Of a DNA stretch of 64,000 nucleotides, positions 55,291 through 64,000 are shown one piece after another; position 1 is the stretch's first letter, and each line of letters opens with the position of its first letter. The DNA comes from OLB9 sp041392785 (GTDB lineage: Bacteria; Bacteroidota; Bacteroidia; Chitinophagales; Saprospiraceae): NCBI GenBank assembly GCA_041392785.1, contig JAWKLK010000010.1, positions 1 through 64,000 of the forward strand, in the 5' to 3' direction. Position numbers and translations under genes: made by a program. The notes below the pieces were generated by a model that ran no database searches, had not been told where the DNA came from, and saw only the letters and a list, made by a program, of their open reading frames with translations.

Positions 55291-55375
55291 GCCCGGGTGG
55301 TGGAATAGGTAGACACGCAGGACTTAAAATCCTGTGGCCATTGCGGCCGTGCCGGTTCGACCCCGGCTCCGGGTA
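55291..55375 (+). tRNA. tRNA-Leu (TAA)
   Basis: An 85-base class II tRNA with a long variable arm (TGGCCATTGCGGCCG). The acceptor stem GCCCGGG pairs with TCCGGGT including G-T pairs; the anticodon loop CTTAAAA gives anticodon TAA (55325-55327). CCA is encoded directly after (55376-55378). It follows tRNA-Gly by 31 bases and likely shares its promoter. Confidence 0.97.
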
Positions 55376-55402
55376 CCAAAAGACTAGGAAACACTTCCTC
55401 TA

Positions 55403-55436
55403 TTGTATTTCTCAACTTTTTTTTGAACTAAATTTG
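55403..55436 (+). promoter_or_regulatory. Predicted promoter of the DUF4412 gene
   Basis: TTG at 55403-55405, a 23-base spacer, and TAAATTTG at 55429-55436, a match to TAnnTTTG. It lies 45 bases before the ATG at 55482 and after the tRNA-Leu end. Confidence 0.45.
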
Positions 55437-55481
55437 TCCTTTTTACATTGTATTGTCTTTCAAAGCACTTAAATTTTTAAA

Positions 55482-56174
55482 ATGAGACAAATCTTTATTT
55501 TAGTTTGGTTACTATCCTTTACCCAAATATCTTTTACTCAGAAAGATATGAGCCAGGGTTCTATTACTTTGGAAATCATAGATGTTCAGTCTGATGATCC
55601 ACAAATGCAGCAATATGGCGCAATGATGAAAGGTTCTAAAAACTCAATGACCTTCAACCAATCCTACCACCTCAGCGAGACAGAAATGATGGGAGGAATG
55701 ATGACTATAGTTGTAAAAGTAGATCAAGAGAAAAAGATGATGGATATGCTTTTTTCTATGATGGGAAATAAGTATTGGGTAGAATCTTCTACTGAAACTC
55801 TAAAAACACAAAAGGAGAAGGACATTGCAAAACTGACAAAATTGACATTTGATAAGACTAAAACCAAAAATATTCTTGGCTATGAATGTTATGAAATGAC
55901 GATTGAAAATCCTGAGATGGAAGATATGAAAGTGACTGGTTACATAACTGAAAGTATAAAATCTAAGGCTAACACTATTAGAAATTTCGAAGACTTGGAA
56001 TTACCCGGTTTTCCTCTTGGTTATAGTATTAATGCTAAAGGAATGACACTGATCTTTGAGGCCACATCTATTTCTGAAAATGTTGATGTAAATAAATTTG
56101 ATTTAAATACTACTGGTTTTACCAAAATGACCATGGAAGAATTCCAAAGTAAAATGGGAACTTTTGGTGGTTAG
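55482..56174 (+). CDS. DUF4412-like exported protein
   Basis: A 230-residue protein with a signal peptide (1-19, SFTQ). The body is Met-rich and beta-predicted, with a central KTKNILGYECYEMTIEN segment and the late PGFPLGYSINAKGMTLIFEA, as in DUF4412 proteins of Bacteroidota. Function is unknown; such proteins are predicted periplasmic. It is followed by a hairpin and a convergent ABC gene. Confidence 0.7.
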   Translation: MRQIFILVWLLSFTQISFTQKDMSQGSITLEIIDVQSDDPQMQQYGAMMKGSKNSMTFNQSYHLSETEMMGGMMTIVVKVDQEKKMMDMLFSMMGNKYWVESSTETLKTQKEKDIAKLTKLTFDKTKTKNILGYECYEMTIENPEMEDMKVTGYITESIKSKANTIRNFEDLELPGFPLGYSINAKGMTLIFEATSISENVDVNKFDLNTTGFTKMTMEEFQSKMGTFGG

Positions 56175-56186
56175 AAATTAATAATG

Positions 56187-56231
56187 ACATGAGATCAAGA
56201 AAATTGGTTGAATAAATTCTTGATCTTATGT
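56187..56231. terminator. Stem-loop between convergent genes
   Basis: Arms 56187-56201 and 56217-56231 pair over 15 positions, with one G-T/A-C site and a 15-base loop. It lies between the DUF4412 and ABC ATPase stop codons. T-runs are weak on both sides, so it may be a bidirectional terminator or an mRNA 3'-end stabiliser. Confidence 0.55.
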
Positions 56232-56247
56232 TCATTAAAGACCTACA

Positions 56248-57000
56248 TTATCCTATACTATATTGGGAGCTTAAATATCTATGATTAGGACTTGTTGCCT
56301 TGATAATTTCGGGATTATGACTATCAGATTCTATCAAACCATCGCGTAGTTTTACAATCCTGTGTGCATGAGCTGCAATATCTGGTTCATGTGTCACTAA
56401 GATAACAGTATTGCCATTGTCATGAATTTTTTCGAAGATTCCCATGATTTCTATGGATGTTTTAGTATCGAGATTTCCTGTAGGTTCATCGGCCAAAATG
56501 ATCGCCGGATTGTTGACCAATGCTCTAGCAATTGCTACTCTCTGTCGTTGTCCTCCAGACATTTCATTAGGTTTATGCATCATTCGATCTTGCAAGCCAA
56601 CTTTTGATAGTGCATCTTCTGCCATTGCAATGCGATGAATCTTATCTATACCAGTATAAACCAATGGGAGTGCTACATTATCCAAAGCCGTAAGTCTAGG
56701 CAAAAGATTAAAAGTTTGAAATACAAAACCAATCTGTTTATTTCTTACTTCAGCCAGTTCGCTATCCTCCATAGTACTTACATCGATTCCATTGAGTACA
56801 TAATTACCGGATGACGGGCTATCCAGACATCCTAAAATATTCATCAAAGTTGATTTACCTGAGCCTGAAGGCCCCATTAAGGCTACATACTCATTTTTAA
56901 AGATTTCGATACTGACACTCCTGATAGCGTGAATCACCTCATCACCCATCTTGTAAACTTTGGATAACTCTGCTACAGAAATGATAGATCTTGGCTGCAT
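56248..57000 (-). CDS. ABC transporter ATP-binding protein, LolD/MacB type
   Basis: A 250-residue ATPase. Walker A is GPSGSGKS (43-50), signature MSGGQRQR (about 148), Walker B IILADEPTGNLD, and switch VTHEPDIAAHAHR. The STLMNILGCLD segment is typical of the MacB/LolD/FtsE-like group working with FtsX-type permeases. No permease is adjacent; it must be encoded elsewhere. The C-terminal 30 residues extend beyond the core. Confidence 0.92.
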   Translation of the reverse strand: MQPRSIISVAELSKVYKMGDEVIHAIRSVSIEIFKNEYVALMGPSGSGKSTLMNILGCLDSPSSGNYVLNGIDVSTMEDSELAEVRNKQIGFVFQTFNLLPRLTALDNVALPLVYTGIDKIHRIAMAEDALSKVGLQDRMMHKPNEMSGGQRQRVAIARALVNNPAIILADEPTGNLDTKTSIEIMGIFEKIHDNGNTVILVTHEPDIAAHAHRIVKLRDGLIESDSHNPEIIKATSPNHRYLSSQYSIG

Positions 57001-57151
57001 TTGAATAAATTTTTAATCAATGAAATACAAAAGTACATCAATATAAAAAGAATACGGATAAATTTAGACGTATGATATAAATGCATCGTTAAAAACTGTA
57101 TTTTTCAGAGTTTATATGTACTTTTACCCCGTATTTTATTGATTCCAAAGC

Positions 57152-57790
57152 ATGACCAAACTGAAACATATCGCCATAGCAGGTAACATAGGAGCTGGTA
57201 AAACTACCCTAAGTGAATTACTTTCAAAACATTATGGATGGCAAGTACATTATGAAGACACCACGACAAATCCTTATTTAGGTGATTTTTATGAAGATAT
57301 GCAACGTTGGTCATTCAATCTTCAGATTTATTTTCTCAATAGTAGATATAGACAAATCCTCGATATCAGAAAAGGAGCTGACACGGTGATACAGGACAGG
57401 ACTATTTATGAAGACGCTAACATCTTCGCACCAAATTTATATGAAATGAATCTGATGTCAACAAGGGATTTTCAAAATTATCAAGATCTTTTTGAACTCA
57501 TGTTGCAGCAGGTGCAACCACCAGATTTGCTCATTTATCTCAAATCCGGCATACCAAAATTGGTACACCACATTCAGACGCGCGGTAGAGATTACGAAGG
57601 AAGTATGAGTTTAGAATATTTAAAAAAACTCAATGATCGATATGAAACTTGGATTTCTAGTTATAAATCGGGTAACTTGCTCATCATCCAAAATGACAAC
57701 ATGGATTTCAAAAATAATCCTGAAGATTTGGGACTGATCATAGAAAAAATCGATGCTCAGATTCATGGACTTTTCAATGAGATAAGTTGA
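57152..57790 (+). CDS. Deoxynucleoside kinase
   Basis: A 212-residue dNK/dGK-type kinase. The P-loop GNIGAGKTT (11-19), the substrate-binding YEDTTTNPYLGDFYED and QDRTIYEDANIF, and the lid region QTRGRDYEGSM are as in Bacteroidota deoxynucleoside kinases. It phosphorylates salvaged deoxynucleosides (probably dA/dG). Its stop overlaps the yggS start as TGATG. Confidence 0.9.
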   Translation: MTKLKHIAIAGNIGAGKTTLSELLSKHYGWQVHYEDTTTNPYLGDFYEDMQRWSFNLQIYFLNSRYRQILDIRKGADTVIQDRTIYEDANIFAPNLYEMNLMSTRDFQNYQDLFELMLQQVQPPDLLIYLKSGIPKLVHHIQTRGRDYEGSMSLEYLKKLNDRYETWISSYKSGNLLIIQNDNMDFKNNPEDLGLIIEKIDAQIHGLFNEIS

Positions 57791-58431
57791 TGTACGCAGA
57801 AATAAAATCTTATTTAGATAGTAGAAATGTTCAACTCATTGCCGTCTCAAAAATGAGGACTATAGATGAAGTGATGGCATTGTATCAATTGGGTCAAAGA
57901 CATTTTGCAGAAAACAGGGTTCAAGATCTCATTGAAAAATATGAAACCTTACCCAAAGACATTCATTGGCATCTCATAGGTCATTTACAAAAAAACAAAG
58001 TAAAATATATAGCGCCATTTGTTTACATGATTCATTCTGTGGACGATATCGAGCTCCTCAAAAAAGTGAACCAACATGCTGAACAAAACCACAGAATCAT
58101 CAAAGTTTTATTACAAGTTCACATCGCAGAAGAAGAAACAAAATTTGGATTTTCAGAAGCAGAAATCTTAAGTATTTTTACTCCAAACATTCAATCATTT
58201 CATAATGTTGAGATATGCGGACTTATGGGGATGGCAACCAATACCAATAATCAAGAAAAAATCAAAAGTGAATTTAAAAGTTTAAGTCAGTTATTTGAAA
58301 ATATTAAGATTAATTACAATTTTAAAAATGTGCACTTTACAGAAATTTCAATGGGTATGTCCAGTGATTATAAATTAGCGATTGATGAAGGTGCAACAAT
58401 GGTGCGAATAGGCACAGCTTTATTTTCTTAG
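57790..58431 (+). CDS. YggS/PLPBP family PLP-homeostasis protein
   Basis: A 213-residue PLP-binding protein. The lysine in LIAVSKMRT binds PLP, FAENRVQDLIEK and WHLIGHLQKNKVKYI are family motifs, and LGLMGMATN-like and TEISMGMSSDYKLAI segments bind the phosphate. It controls pyridoxal phosphate levels and amino-acid homeostasis. ATG at 57790 is preferred over the TTG three bases earlier because it overlaps the upstream stop as TGATG. Confidence 0.93.
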   Translation: MYAEIKSYLDSRNVQLIAVSKMRTIDEVMALYQLGQRHFAENRVQDLIEKYETLPKDIHWHLIGHLQKNKVKYIAPFVYMIHSVDDIELLKKVNQHAEQNHRIIKVLLQVHIAEEETKFGFSEAEILSIFTPNIQSFHNVEICGLMGMATNTNNQEKIKSEFKSLSQLFENIKINYNFKNVHFTEISMGMSSDYKLAIDEGATMVRIGTALFS

Positions 58432-58505
58432 CCATACTATCATTTTTTTCTTGAAATATTGAGTACAGTTTTGAATATTATGACTTATTAAACTAAAATA
58501 TTATT

Positions 58506-60839
58506 ATGCGACAGTCATTTTTCATTTTGCTTTTACTTTTTTCTACAGTTAATATAAATGCGCAATCTATGCCATCAGTATGGGCTGTCATCGACGAACA
58601 TACAATTGCTTCAGGCACAACCGAAAGCACGGGTTTTTATGACATTACGAAACTAGAAGAATTAAGGCTTTATTTTGATCAATCCAATTATTGGACTTTA
58701 CTTACCAATAATTATAAATCAAAAACAGAAATTCTTGCTACTTTGGTATACAAAGGTGTCACTTATGATAGTGTTGGAGTGCGATTCAAAGGACAAACTT
58801 CATATCTAATGGCAAACGGTCAGAAGAAATCCTTCAATATTTCAATGGATTATATAAAAAATAACAAAATAGACGGATACAAAACTTTGAACATAAATAA
58901 TGCTTTCAGTGATCCATCTATGATGAAAGAAGTATTGTATTATGCGCTCGTAAAATCCCATACGGAAGCTTTAAAATCAAATTTTATTAGATTGTATATC
59001 AATGACACATACTGGGGTTTGTACAATAATACGCAGCAACCAAATAAGGATTTCATTGAAGAATGGTACACCGATAATGATGGAATCAATATGAGAGCTG
59101 ATAGTGAGACATCTTCAGCAGGTCCAGGTGGAGGTCCTGGTGGTCCAGGAGGAATGTGGGGAGATGGTACTGCCGCATTGAATTTCTTGGGCAATGACAC
59201 GACTGAATACCAAAAGTATTATACATTGAAGACTTCAAACGTAGAAAATACTTGGGAAAAATTGGTTTCACTCACGAACGCTCTCAATAACTATAGTGGC
59301 AATCAGTTAAAAGACACCATTATAAACTATCTGAATATTGACAAAGTTCTATGGCATCTTGCTTGTGAGATTGCTTTTGGAGATGATGATAGTTATATTT
59401 ATAAGGGAAAAATGGATTATTATATTTACTATGATCAAGTATCTAAATTATGGACAACTTATGATTATGATGCGAATAGCACATTCTTGAGTGCTCATAC
59501 TACTTGGTCACCTTTTTATAATGAAACAAAAGTCAATTATCCATTATTGAATAAATTATTGGCCATACCAGAATTCAGACAAAGATATCTGGCATATATG
59601 AGGACAATTATAAATGATTCATTCGGTAGTAAGGCGACTAATCTTATCAATCAATTTTCCACTTTGATCCAAGCATCTGTATTTGAAGATACTAAGAAAT
59701 TATCATCAAATTCAGGGTTTAGTACTGACTTAACAAATTTATCATCATTTCTATCCAATAGAAAAGCATACTTGATGGGTAATGATGAAGTAAAAAGGGT
59801 AGGGGTTGCACCTGATGATGTATCCTTCAGCAGTGATGGCATACTTTGGGGAAAAGTAAGCCCAAATTCCAAAGTAGTGATTTCCGCAGAATATCCATCC
59901 AAAGATGTCAAATCTGTATATGCATATATTCATACAAATCTCAATGGTAAATATACAAAAATCATCCTTAATGATAGCGGTACTGATGGAGATACTAATG
60001 CTGATGATGGTATATACAGCGCGACAATACCAAATTATTCCATTGGCACATTAGTTTCTTTCTATCTCGAAACGATAAAAAATGATGATTATAATACAGC
60101 TACCTATTTTCCATCAGGAGCAGGTCACCACATGTATTTTTACAATGTAGAAGGATCTACTACAAATTCGACCACAGTTGTTATAAATGAATTAATGCCA
60201 TCTAACTCAGAAATCACTGATGAATTTGATGAAACAGAAGATTGGATAGAACTGTACAATACCACGAATGATGCAATAGATTTGAGTGGCTATTATATTT
60301 CTGATAAACAAGACAATTTGCAAAAATTTCAATTTAAAGCAGGGACAATCATAGAGCCTAATGGTTATTTGATAGTTTGGGCTGATGAAGATGGAAGTCA
60401 AGGCGATCTTCACGCTAATTTCAAGTTGTCAGCTGAAGGGGAAATAGTGATTTTGTCTGATAGTACTGGTGCCGTTTTAGATAGTTATGCCTTCGTTGAT
60501 GCACAACAAAATAAAACATTTGCAAGAAAACCGAATGGAACAGGAAATTTTGAAATATCAGAACCAACCTTTGGTACTAATAATAATACGACTGCAACAG
60601 CTGATGATAATGCTGAAGCAGAATTTTGGAAAATCTATCCAAATCCTGTTTCAAATACTTTAACTGTAGCATTTAGTAAACCATCCGCCAATTTAAGCAT
60701 TTATACATTAGATGGCAAATTGATGTTCGCTAATACCTCGTTTGGACAAAATATCCAAGTAGATGTGACAGAATTTCCATCGGGATTATATATTGTGAAA
60801 TTGGATGATCAATCCAAAAAATTAATGATTTCGAGATAA
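58506..60839 (+). CDS. T9SS-secreted CotH-kinase protein with lamin-tail domain
   Basis: A 777-residue secreted protein: signal peptide (1-20, NINAQ), CotH kinase domain (about 45-420: GVRFKGQTSY, YWGLYNNTQQPNKDFIEEWY, TTYDYDANSTF with the probable metal-binding Asp), and a short Gly/Pro-rich insertion GPGGGPGGPGG near 206. A middle beta domain (about 435-550), a lamin-tail domain (about 558-680: VVINELMPSNS, EDWIELYN) and a sorting domain (WKIYPNPVSNTLTVAF ... KKLMISR) follow. CotH proteins are atypical kinases that phosphorylate spore coat in Bacillus; extracellular activity here is inferred. Confidence 0.87.
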   Translation: MRQSFFILLLLFSTVNINAQSMPSVWAVIDEHTIASGTTESTGFYDITKLEELRLYFDQSNYWTLLTNNYKSKTEILATLVYKGVTYDSVGVRFKGQTSYLMANGQKKSFNISMDYIKNNKIDGYKTLNINNAFSDPSMMKEVLYYALVKSHTEALKSNFIRLYINDTYWGLYNNTQQPNKDFIEEWYTDNDGINMRADSETSSAGPGGGPGGPGGMWGDGTAALNFLGNDTTEYQKYYTLKTSNVENTWEKLVSLTNALNNYSGNQLKDTIINYLNIDKVLWHLACEIAFGDDDSYIYKGKMDYYIYYDQVSKLWTTYDYDANSTFLSAHTTWSPFYNETKVNYPLLNKLLAIPEFRQRYLAYMRTIINDSFGSKATNLINQFSTLIQASVFEDTKKLSSNSGFSTDLTNLSSFLSNRKAYLMGNDEVKRVGVAPDDVSFSSDGILWGKVSPNSKVVISAEYPSKDVKSVYAYIHTNLNGKYTKIILNDSGTDGDTNADDGIYSATIPNYSIGTLVSFYLETIKNDDYNTATYFPSGAGHHMYFYNVEGSTTNSTTVVINELMPSNSEITDEFDETEDWIELYNTTNDAIDLSGYYISDKQDNLQKFQFKAGTIIEPNGYLIVWADEDGSQGDLHANFKLSAEGEIVILSDSTGAVLDSYAFVDAQQNKTFARKPNGTGNFEISEPTFGTNNNTTATADDNAEAEFWKIYPNPVSNTLTVAFSKPSANLSIYTLDGKLMFANTSFGQNIQVDVTEFPSGLYIVKLDDQSKKLMISR

Positions 60840-60842
60840 TAG

Positions 60843-61562
60843 ATGAGTTTAGTAGATATATTAGCTATTGGTGTGCATCCCGATGATATAGAATTATGCG
60901 CAGGGGGAACAATTTTAAAACATATTGATCTAGGTTATACCGTGGGTATCTGTGACTTAACAAAAGGAGAGCTAGGCACCCGAGGAAATGGTGAATTGAG
61001 ATTGCAAGAAGCCGAAAAAGCAGCTGAGATTTTGGGTGTATCACATAGAATAAACCTTGGTATGGAAGATGGTTTCTTTGAACATTCCAAAGAAAATATC
61101 CTAAAAATCATTGAAGTCATCAGACATTTCAAGCCTAAAATTGTCCTTAATAACGCGGTTCATGATAGACATCCTGACCATGGCCGAGCATCGAAACTTA
61201 TCAGAGACGCCTGCTTTTATTCGGGGTTACTCAAGATTGACACCAGTTATGAAGGTCAGCATCAAGATAGACATAGACCCGATGCAGTATATCACTATAT
61301 CCAAGATAAAAATCTAAAGGCAGATTTTGTCATTGACATCACCGACTATATGGATAAAAAACTAGAGGCCGTCATGGCTTATAAATCTCAGTTTTTTGAT
61401 CCTAAAAGTACCGAGCCTACTACGCCCATATCTTCTCTTACATTTATGGAATACATTAAAGCAAAGAATAGGTCTTATGCACGAGAGATCAACGTCGAGT
61501 ATGCAGAAGGCTTCAATGTGGACAGACTTATGGGCGTCAAAAATCTTTTCGACCTTATTTAA
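60843..61562 (+). CDS. bshB1: Bacillithiol biosynthesis deacetylase
   Basis: A 239-residue zinc deacetylase of the LmbE/PIG-L family. Ligands are in GVHPDDIEL and HDRHPDHGRAS; TKGELGTRGN is the typical loop. It removes the acetyl group from GlcNAc-malate in bacillithiol synthesis. Length matches BshB1. It starts 3 bases after the CotH gene and its end overlaps the convergent DoxX gene by 8 bases. Confidence 0.94.
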   Translation: MSLVDILAIGVHPDDIELCAGGTILKHIDLGYTVGICDLTKGELGTRGNGELRLQEAEKAAEILGVSHRINLGMEDGFFEHSKENILKIIEVIRHFKPKIVLNNAVHDRHPDHGRASKLIRDACFYSGLLKIDTSYEGQHQDRHRPDAVYHYIQDKNLKADFVIDITDYMDKKLEAVMAYKSQFFDPKSTEPTTPISSLTFMEYIKAKNRSYAREINVEYAEGFNVDRLMGVKNLFDLI

Positions 61563-63042
61563 GGTATGTACTTTTGATGTTATCAAAAGATGGCAATTTC
61601 TTGTAATGCCATTTTTGTACTAATACTCCATTTTGCCAAAGTACAACACCCGGATTTGAACGCATAATCGTTTTCAACAGCTTTTCGTCAGCTGTATAGA
61701 TGGCAGCACTGATTCCCGAGGCAGTAAGGAGGTCTTGTGCCGTAGCACTGTCCAATCCACTTGTGACTATGGATGTTGTGATGTTTGCTTTTGACGCTTT
61801 TTCCTGCAATGGTTTGACTACATCCATCATAGAACTTAAGAAATCTTTGTCCCATTCTATTTTGAATGAGTCTACTTCTTTTGTGGTTACTTCTTTAAAG
61901 TTTTTGACTATTTGAATGCTATCTCTAAATCCTACCACCATCACAGTATCATAAGCAAATATACTATCTCTTACCGTGACTTTTTCTGGATTTACCTTGT
62001 ATTTAGGTTTGTATACCACAATCATAAATTGTGGTTCAGGTTGTGTCAAATAGGTATCAGTCACATCGTTTCCATCGAAGTCTGAAATCTGAAAATCAAA
62101 AATCTTGGTCAATGTCATCGCTGGTTGCGACTTGATTTGTTCCACTACTTCGTACTTCCCTTCATAATCTCTAAAATTACTCATATATTGATTGAAAGGA
62201 ATTGTTTGCAATGCACCATCTGCTTTATTTTTTAATACCACTTCTAGTATCTGTACTGCATTACTAGCCTCCACTTCCTTGGCTTTCTGTGTAGCTACAT
62301 TCGTTCCATTCTTAAAAGGTCGAAAATCAACATGTGGCTCATTCCAATAGAAATTATACACACAATAGAAAATAAGTAAAATTGTGCTCAACCATATGAT
62401 AGTATTGCGTTTGCTTTGGTCTAGCCATTGATGCATCAACTTTGACTTGAAAATAAAGTAAAAGGCAGGAATCAATAAAAATAAATCTTTGAAAAACGAA
62501 ATCTTCGGTTCAAGTAATATAAAATCACCAAAACATCCACAATCTGTGACGCGCATATTTGATATTTTATACGGGCCCCAAGCGGAGAAATTAAAGAAAT
62601 TCTGATCGCCGGGTACATATCCTGTCAAATAAGTAAATCCTGTCAACATGGTAAAAAACACAACTAGGAGGAAAAATAACCACGATGTCAACTTTGGCCG
62701 ATCTCCAAGTATCAACATAATTCCAAGCACCATTTCAAAAATTATCATAAATATTGAAAATGCAATAGAATATTCTGACAAGATTGGAAAAATTGGAGCA
62801 ATAAAACTTAATGCTGTCCCATCAAAAGTGGTGTAAAATTCTGCAAAATAATCTTGCAACTTGAATGCAGTACCCAATGGATCCACTGCTTTTACCCAGC
62901 CAGAGAATAAAAATAAAATGCCTGTAAAATACTGTAAGAATGTAATAAAATAAGAAGATATTTTATTTCTTGAAACATGATGTAACCCTGTCACTACTAT
63001 ACTGATGATAGCAATAATGATTACAAGATTGATTATTGTCAT
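61555..63042 (-). CDS. BT_3928-like membrane protein with DoxX-type region
   Basis: A 495-residue protein. About six transmembrane helices in the first 240 residues resemble DoxX/MauE (FLFSGWVKAVDPLGTAFKL, VTDCGCFGDFILLEPKISF). The CGCFG Cys pair is also found in MauE. A soluble C-terminal region (about 275-495) has a thiol-poor, thioredoxin-like order (LWQNGVLVQKWHY end). Similar proteins (BT_3928 type) are widespread in Bacteroidota, often beside triose-phosphate isomerase; that neighbour is not seen here. Role is probably redox-linked, unproven. Confidence 0.8.
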   Translation of the reverse strand: MTIINLVIIIAIISIVVTGLHHVSRNKISSYFITFLQYFTGILFLFSGWVKAVDPLGTAFKLQDYFAEFYTTFDGTALSFIAPIFPILSEYSIAFSIFMIIFEMVLGIMLILGDRPKLTSWLFFLLVVFFTMLTGFTYLTGYVPGDQNFFNFSAWGPYKISNMRVTDCGCFGDFILLEPKISFFKDLFLLIPAFYFIFKSKLMHQWLDQSKRNTIIWLSTILLIFYCVYNFYWNEPHVDFRPFKNGTNVATQKAKEVEASNAVQILEVVLKNKADGALQTIPFNQYMSNFRDYEGKYEVVEQIKSQPAMTLTKIFDFQISDFDGNDVTDTYLTQPEPQFMIVVYKPKYKVNPEKVTVRDSIFAYDTVMVVGFRDSIQIVKNFKEVTTKEVDSFKIEWDKDFLSSMMDVVKPLQEKASKANITTSIVTSGLDSATAQDLLTASGISAAIYTADEKLLKTIMRSNPGVVLWQNGVLVQKWHYKKLPSFDNIKSTYLK

Positions 63043-63151
63043 CGGGAAGAAGATTTAATGTTGCAATCGCAAAAATACATAACTTCTTACTTTTCAAACA
63101 ATAACACTATCATAATAATGTCAATTTAATGTTAAAAAAGAAATTCTCTAA

Positions 63152-64000
63152 CTATACTATGGCCCTTCTCTTCATTTCCTTATGTAAAAACTCAAGCTCA
63201 CGTCCCATTTCGCCTGTGACGGAAGTATTTTCTTCTGTTCGGCGGATGAGGTAGGGGATTACATCTTTAATTGGACCATACACTACATATTTCGCGGCAT
63301 TATAACCAGCATTTGCTAAATTAAATGTGATAGTGTCACTCATACCATAAAGCTGACAAAATAAACTGTGTGGATGATCTTTTGTAAGTCGATGCTCATG
63401 CATTAATTTTGTCAATAGAAGGTTGCTTTGTGCATTATGTGATGCACAGCATACTGCGATAGATGTGTAGTTATCGATACAATATTTGATGCCCTCATTA
63501 AAAGCTGTATCTGTGGCAATTTTGTTTGGCTGTATTGGATCGATATAACCCATGTTCTTCGCTCTTTCTCGTTCTTTGTCCATGTAAGCACCCCTTACTA
63601 GTTTAGCACCAAATAATACCCCATTTTCAGTGCAGATCTTGTGATCCCGCTTAAGATGACTCAATTTATTGATATTATACATTTGATAGGTATTATATAC
63701 TGTGACCCTATCTTTATTATATTTTGTCATCATTTCCATTGCAAGACTATCGATAGGGTCTTGTATCCAACTTTCCTCAGCATCTATAAAAACTCCAACA
63801 TTCAGTTCGAATGCTTTTTCACATATTGTATTAACCCTTTCTTCCAACATGGCATAATTTCTTTTTTCGCCATCATTTAAGGTCTCTTTCTTCTGTAATT
63901 TTTCCAATACTATATTATCAACCAAACCAGTGAGTTTGGTACTGACTATCGGAACTGTATTATTGGATGCTGCCCATTCTATAGCCCGTAATGTCTCAGC
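63152..64000 (-). CDS. Proline dehydrogenase, C-terminal part (5' end outside window)
   Basis: The frame is open to the window edge at 64000; the TTG at 63925 is internal. The 282 visible residues fit the PutA/ProDH beta/alpha barrel: KLVRGAYMDKERERA, CCASHNAQSNLLL, LYGMSDTITF, and YVVYGPIKDVIPYLIRR as the proline-binding Arg-Arg. It oxidises proline with FAD, the first step of proline breakdown. The family is normally about 390 residues, so about 100 lie outside. Confidence 0.9.
   Translation of the reverse strand, partial: AETLRAIEWAASNNTVPIVSTKLTGLVDNIVLEKLQKKETLNDGEKRNYAMLEERVNTICEKAFELNVGVFIDAEESWIQDPIDSLAMEMMTKYNKDRVTVYNTYQMYNINKLSHLKRDHKICTENGVLFGAKLVRGAYMDKERERAKNMGYIDPIQPNKIATDTAFNEGIKYCIDNYTSIAVCCASHNAQSNLLLTKLMHEHRLTKDHPHSLFCQLYGMSDTITFNLANAGYNAAKYVVYGPIKDVIPYLIRRTEENTSVTGEMGRELEFLHKEMKRRAIV

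Noticed and set aside
55110..55415. Minus-strand frame of 101 residues with RRDSNPRLRPWQGRALP
   Set aside because: It is the antisense of tRNA-Gly and tRNA-Leu, a well-known spurious protein call.

Overview
The window is chromosomal DNA of a low-GC Bacteroidota bacterium. Five proteins look like type IX secretion (T9SS) cargo with C-terminal sorting domains. Two promoters fit the Bacteroidota pattern TTG...TAnnTTTG. There is a bacillithiol deacetylase (BshB1), a SprB-repeat surface protein and many lipoproteins. The mix of SprB, SdrD-like, CotH and CCP/MbnP-like proteins suggests a free-living aerobic polymer degrader, perhaps a Saprospiria-type lineage; that finer placement is inference.

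Layout. 1-6.8 kb (+): the end of an outer-membrane beta-barrel gene, an Smr-domain gene, a T9SS-secreted SdrD-like protein and a double AAA+ ATPase. 6.9-23.9 kb (-): a tightly packed, probably single operon for beta-1,3/1,6-glucan (laminarin-type) use. It encodes a glycosidase fused to an outer-membrane-barrel-like domain, a multi-module glycan-binding lipoprotein, a GH16 laminarinase, a probable GH149 beta-1,3-glucan phosphorylase, a GH30, a GPH-type symporter, two signal-less GH17 enzymes, a second glycan-binding secreted protein, and at its 3' end a small LuxR-type regulator. No SusC/SusD pair is present. 24-28 kb: a SprB-repeat T9SS cargo. 28.1-29.4 kb: an intact-looking insertion sequence with 21-bp terminal repeats and a 7-bp target duplication. 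29.4-35 kb (-): trmD, FKBP, M20 peptidase, S9 prolyl oligopeptidase and a thioredoxin-like protein. 35.3-38.5 kb (+): a kdgK-eda-MFS operon for 2-keto-3-deoxygluconate. 38.5-43.2 kb (-): diheme peroxidase plus MbnP-like partner, DnaQ-type exonuclease, ApbE, TerC. 43.4-44.4 kb (+): potassium channel. 44.5-51.4 kb (-): a type I restriction-modification operon (hsdR-hsdS-hsdM), interrupted by a RAYT-type HUH transposase gene; a structured three-hairpin repeat sits in each gap between its genes. 51.7-64 kb: M23 and M48 peptidases, tRNA-Gly and tRNA-Leu, a DUF4412 protein, a LolD/MacB-type ABC ATPase, deoxynucleoside kinase, YggS, CotH protein, BshB1, a DoxX-like protein and a partial proline dehydrogenase.

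How it works together. The glucan locus suggests a complete path. Surface proteins bind and cut the glucan (GH16, GH30, binding lipoprotein, T9SS binding protein). The glycosidase-barrel fusion may combine cutting with outer-membrane passage in place of SusCD. The GPH symporter would move oligosaccharides across the inner membrane, and cytoplasmic GH17 enzymes and the phosphorylase would finish the job, giving glucose-1-phosphate. The most unusual items are this locus, the hairpin repeat set inside the restriction operon, and an MbnP-like protein with no tryptophan beside its diheme peroxidase.
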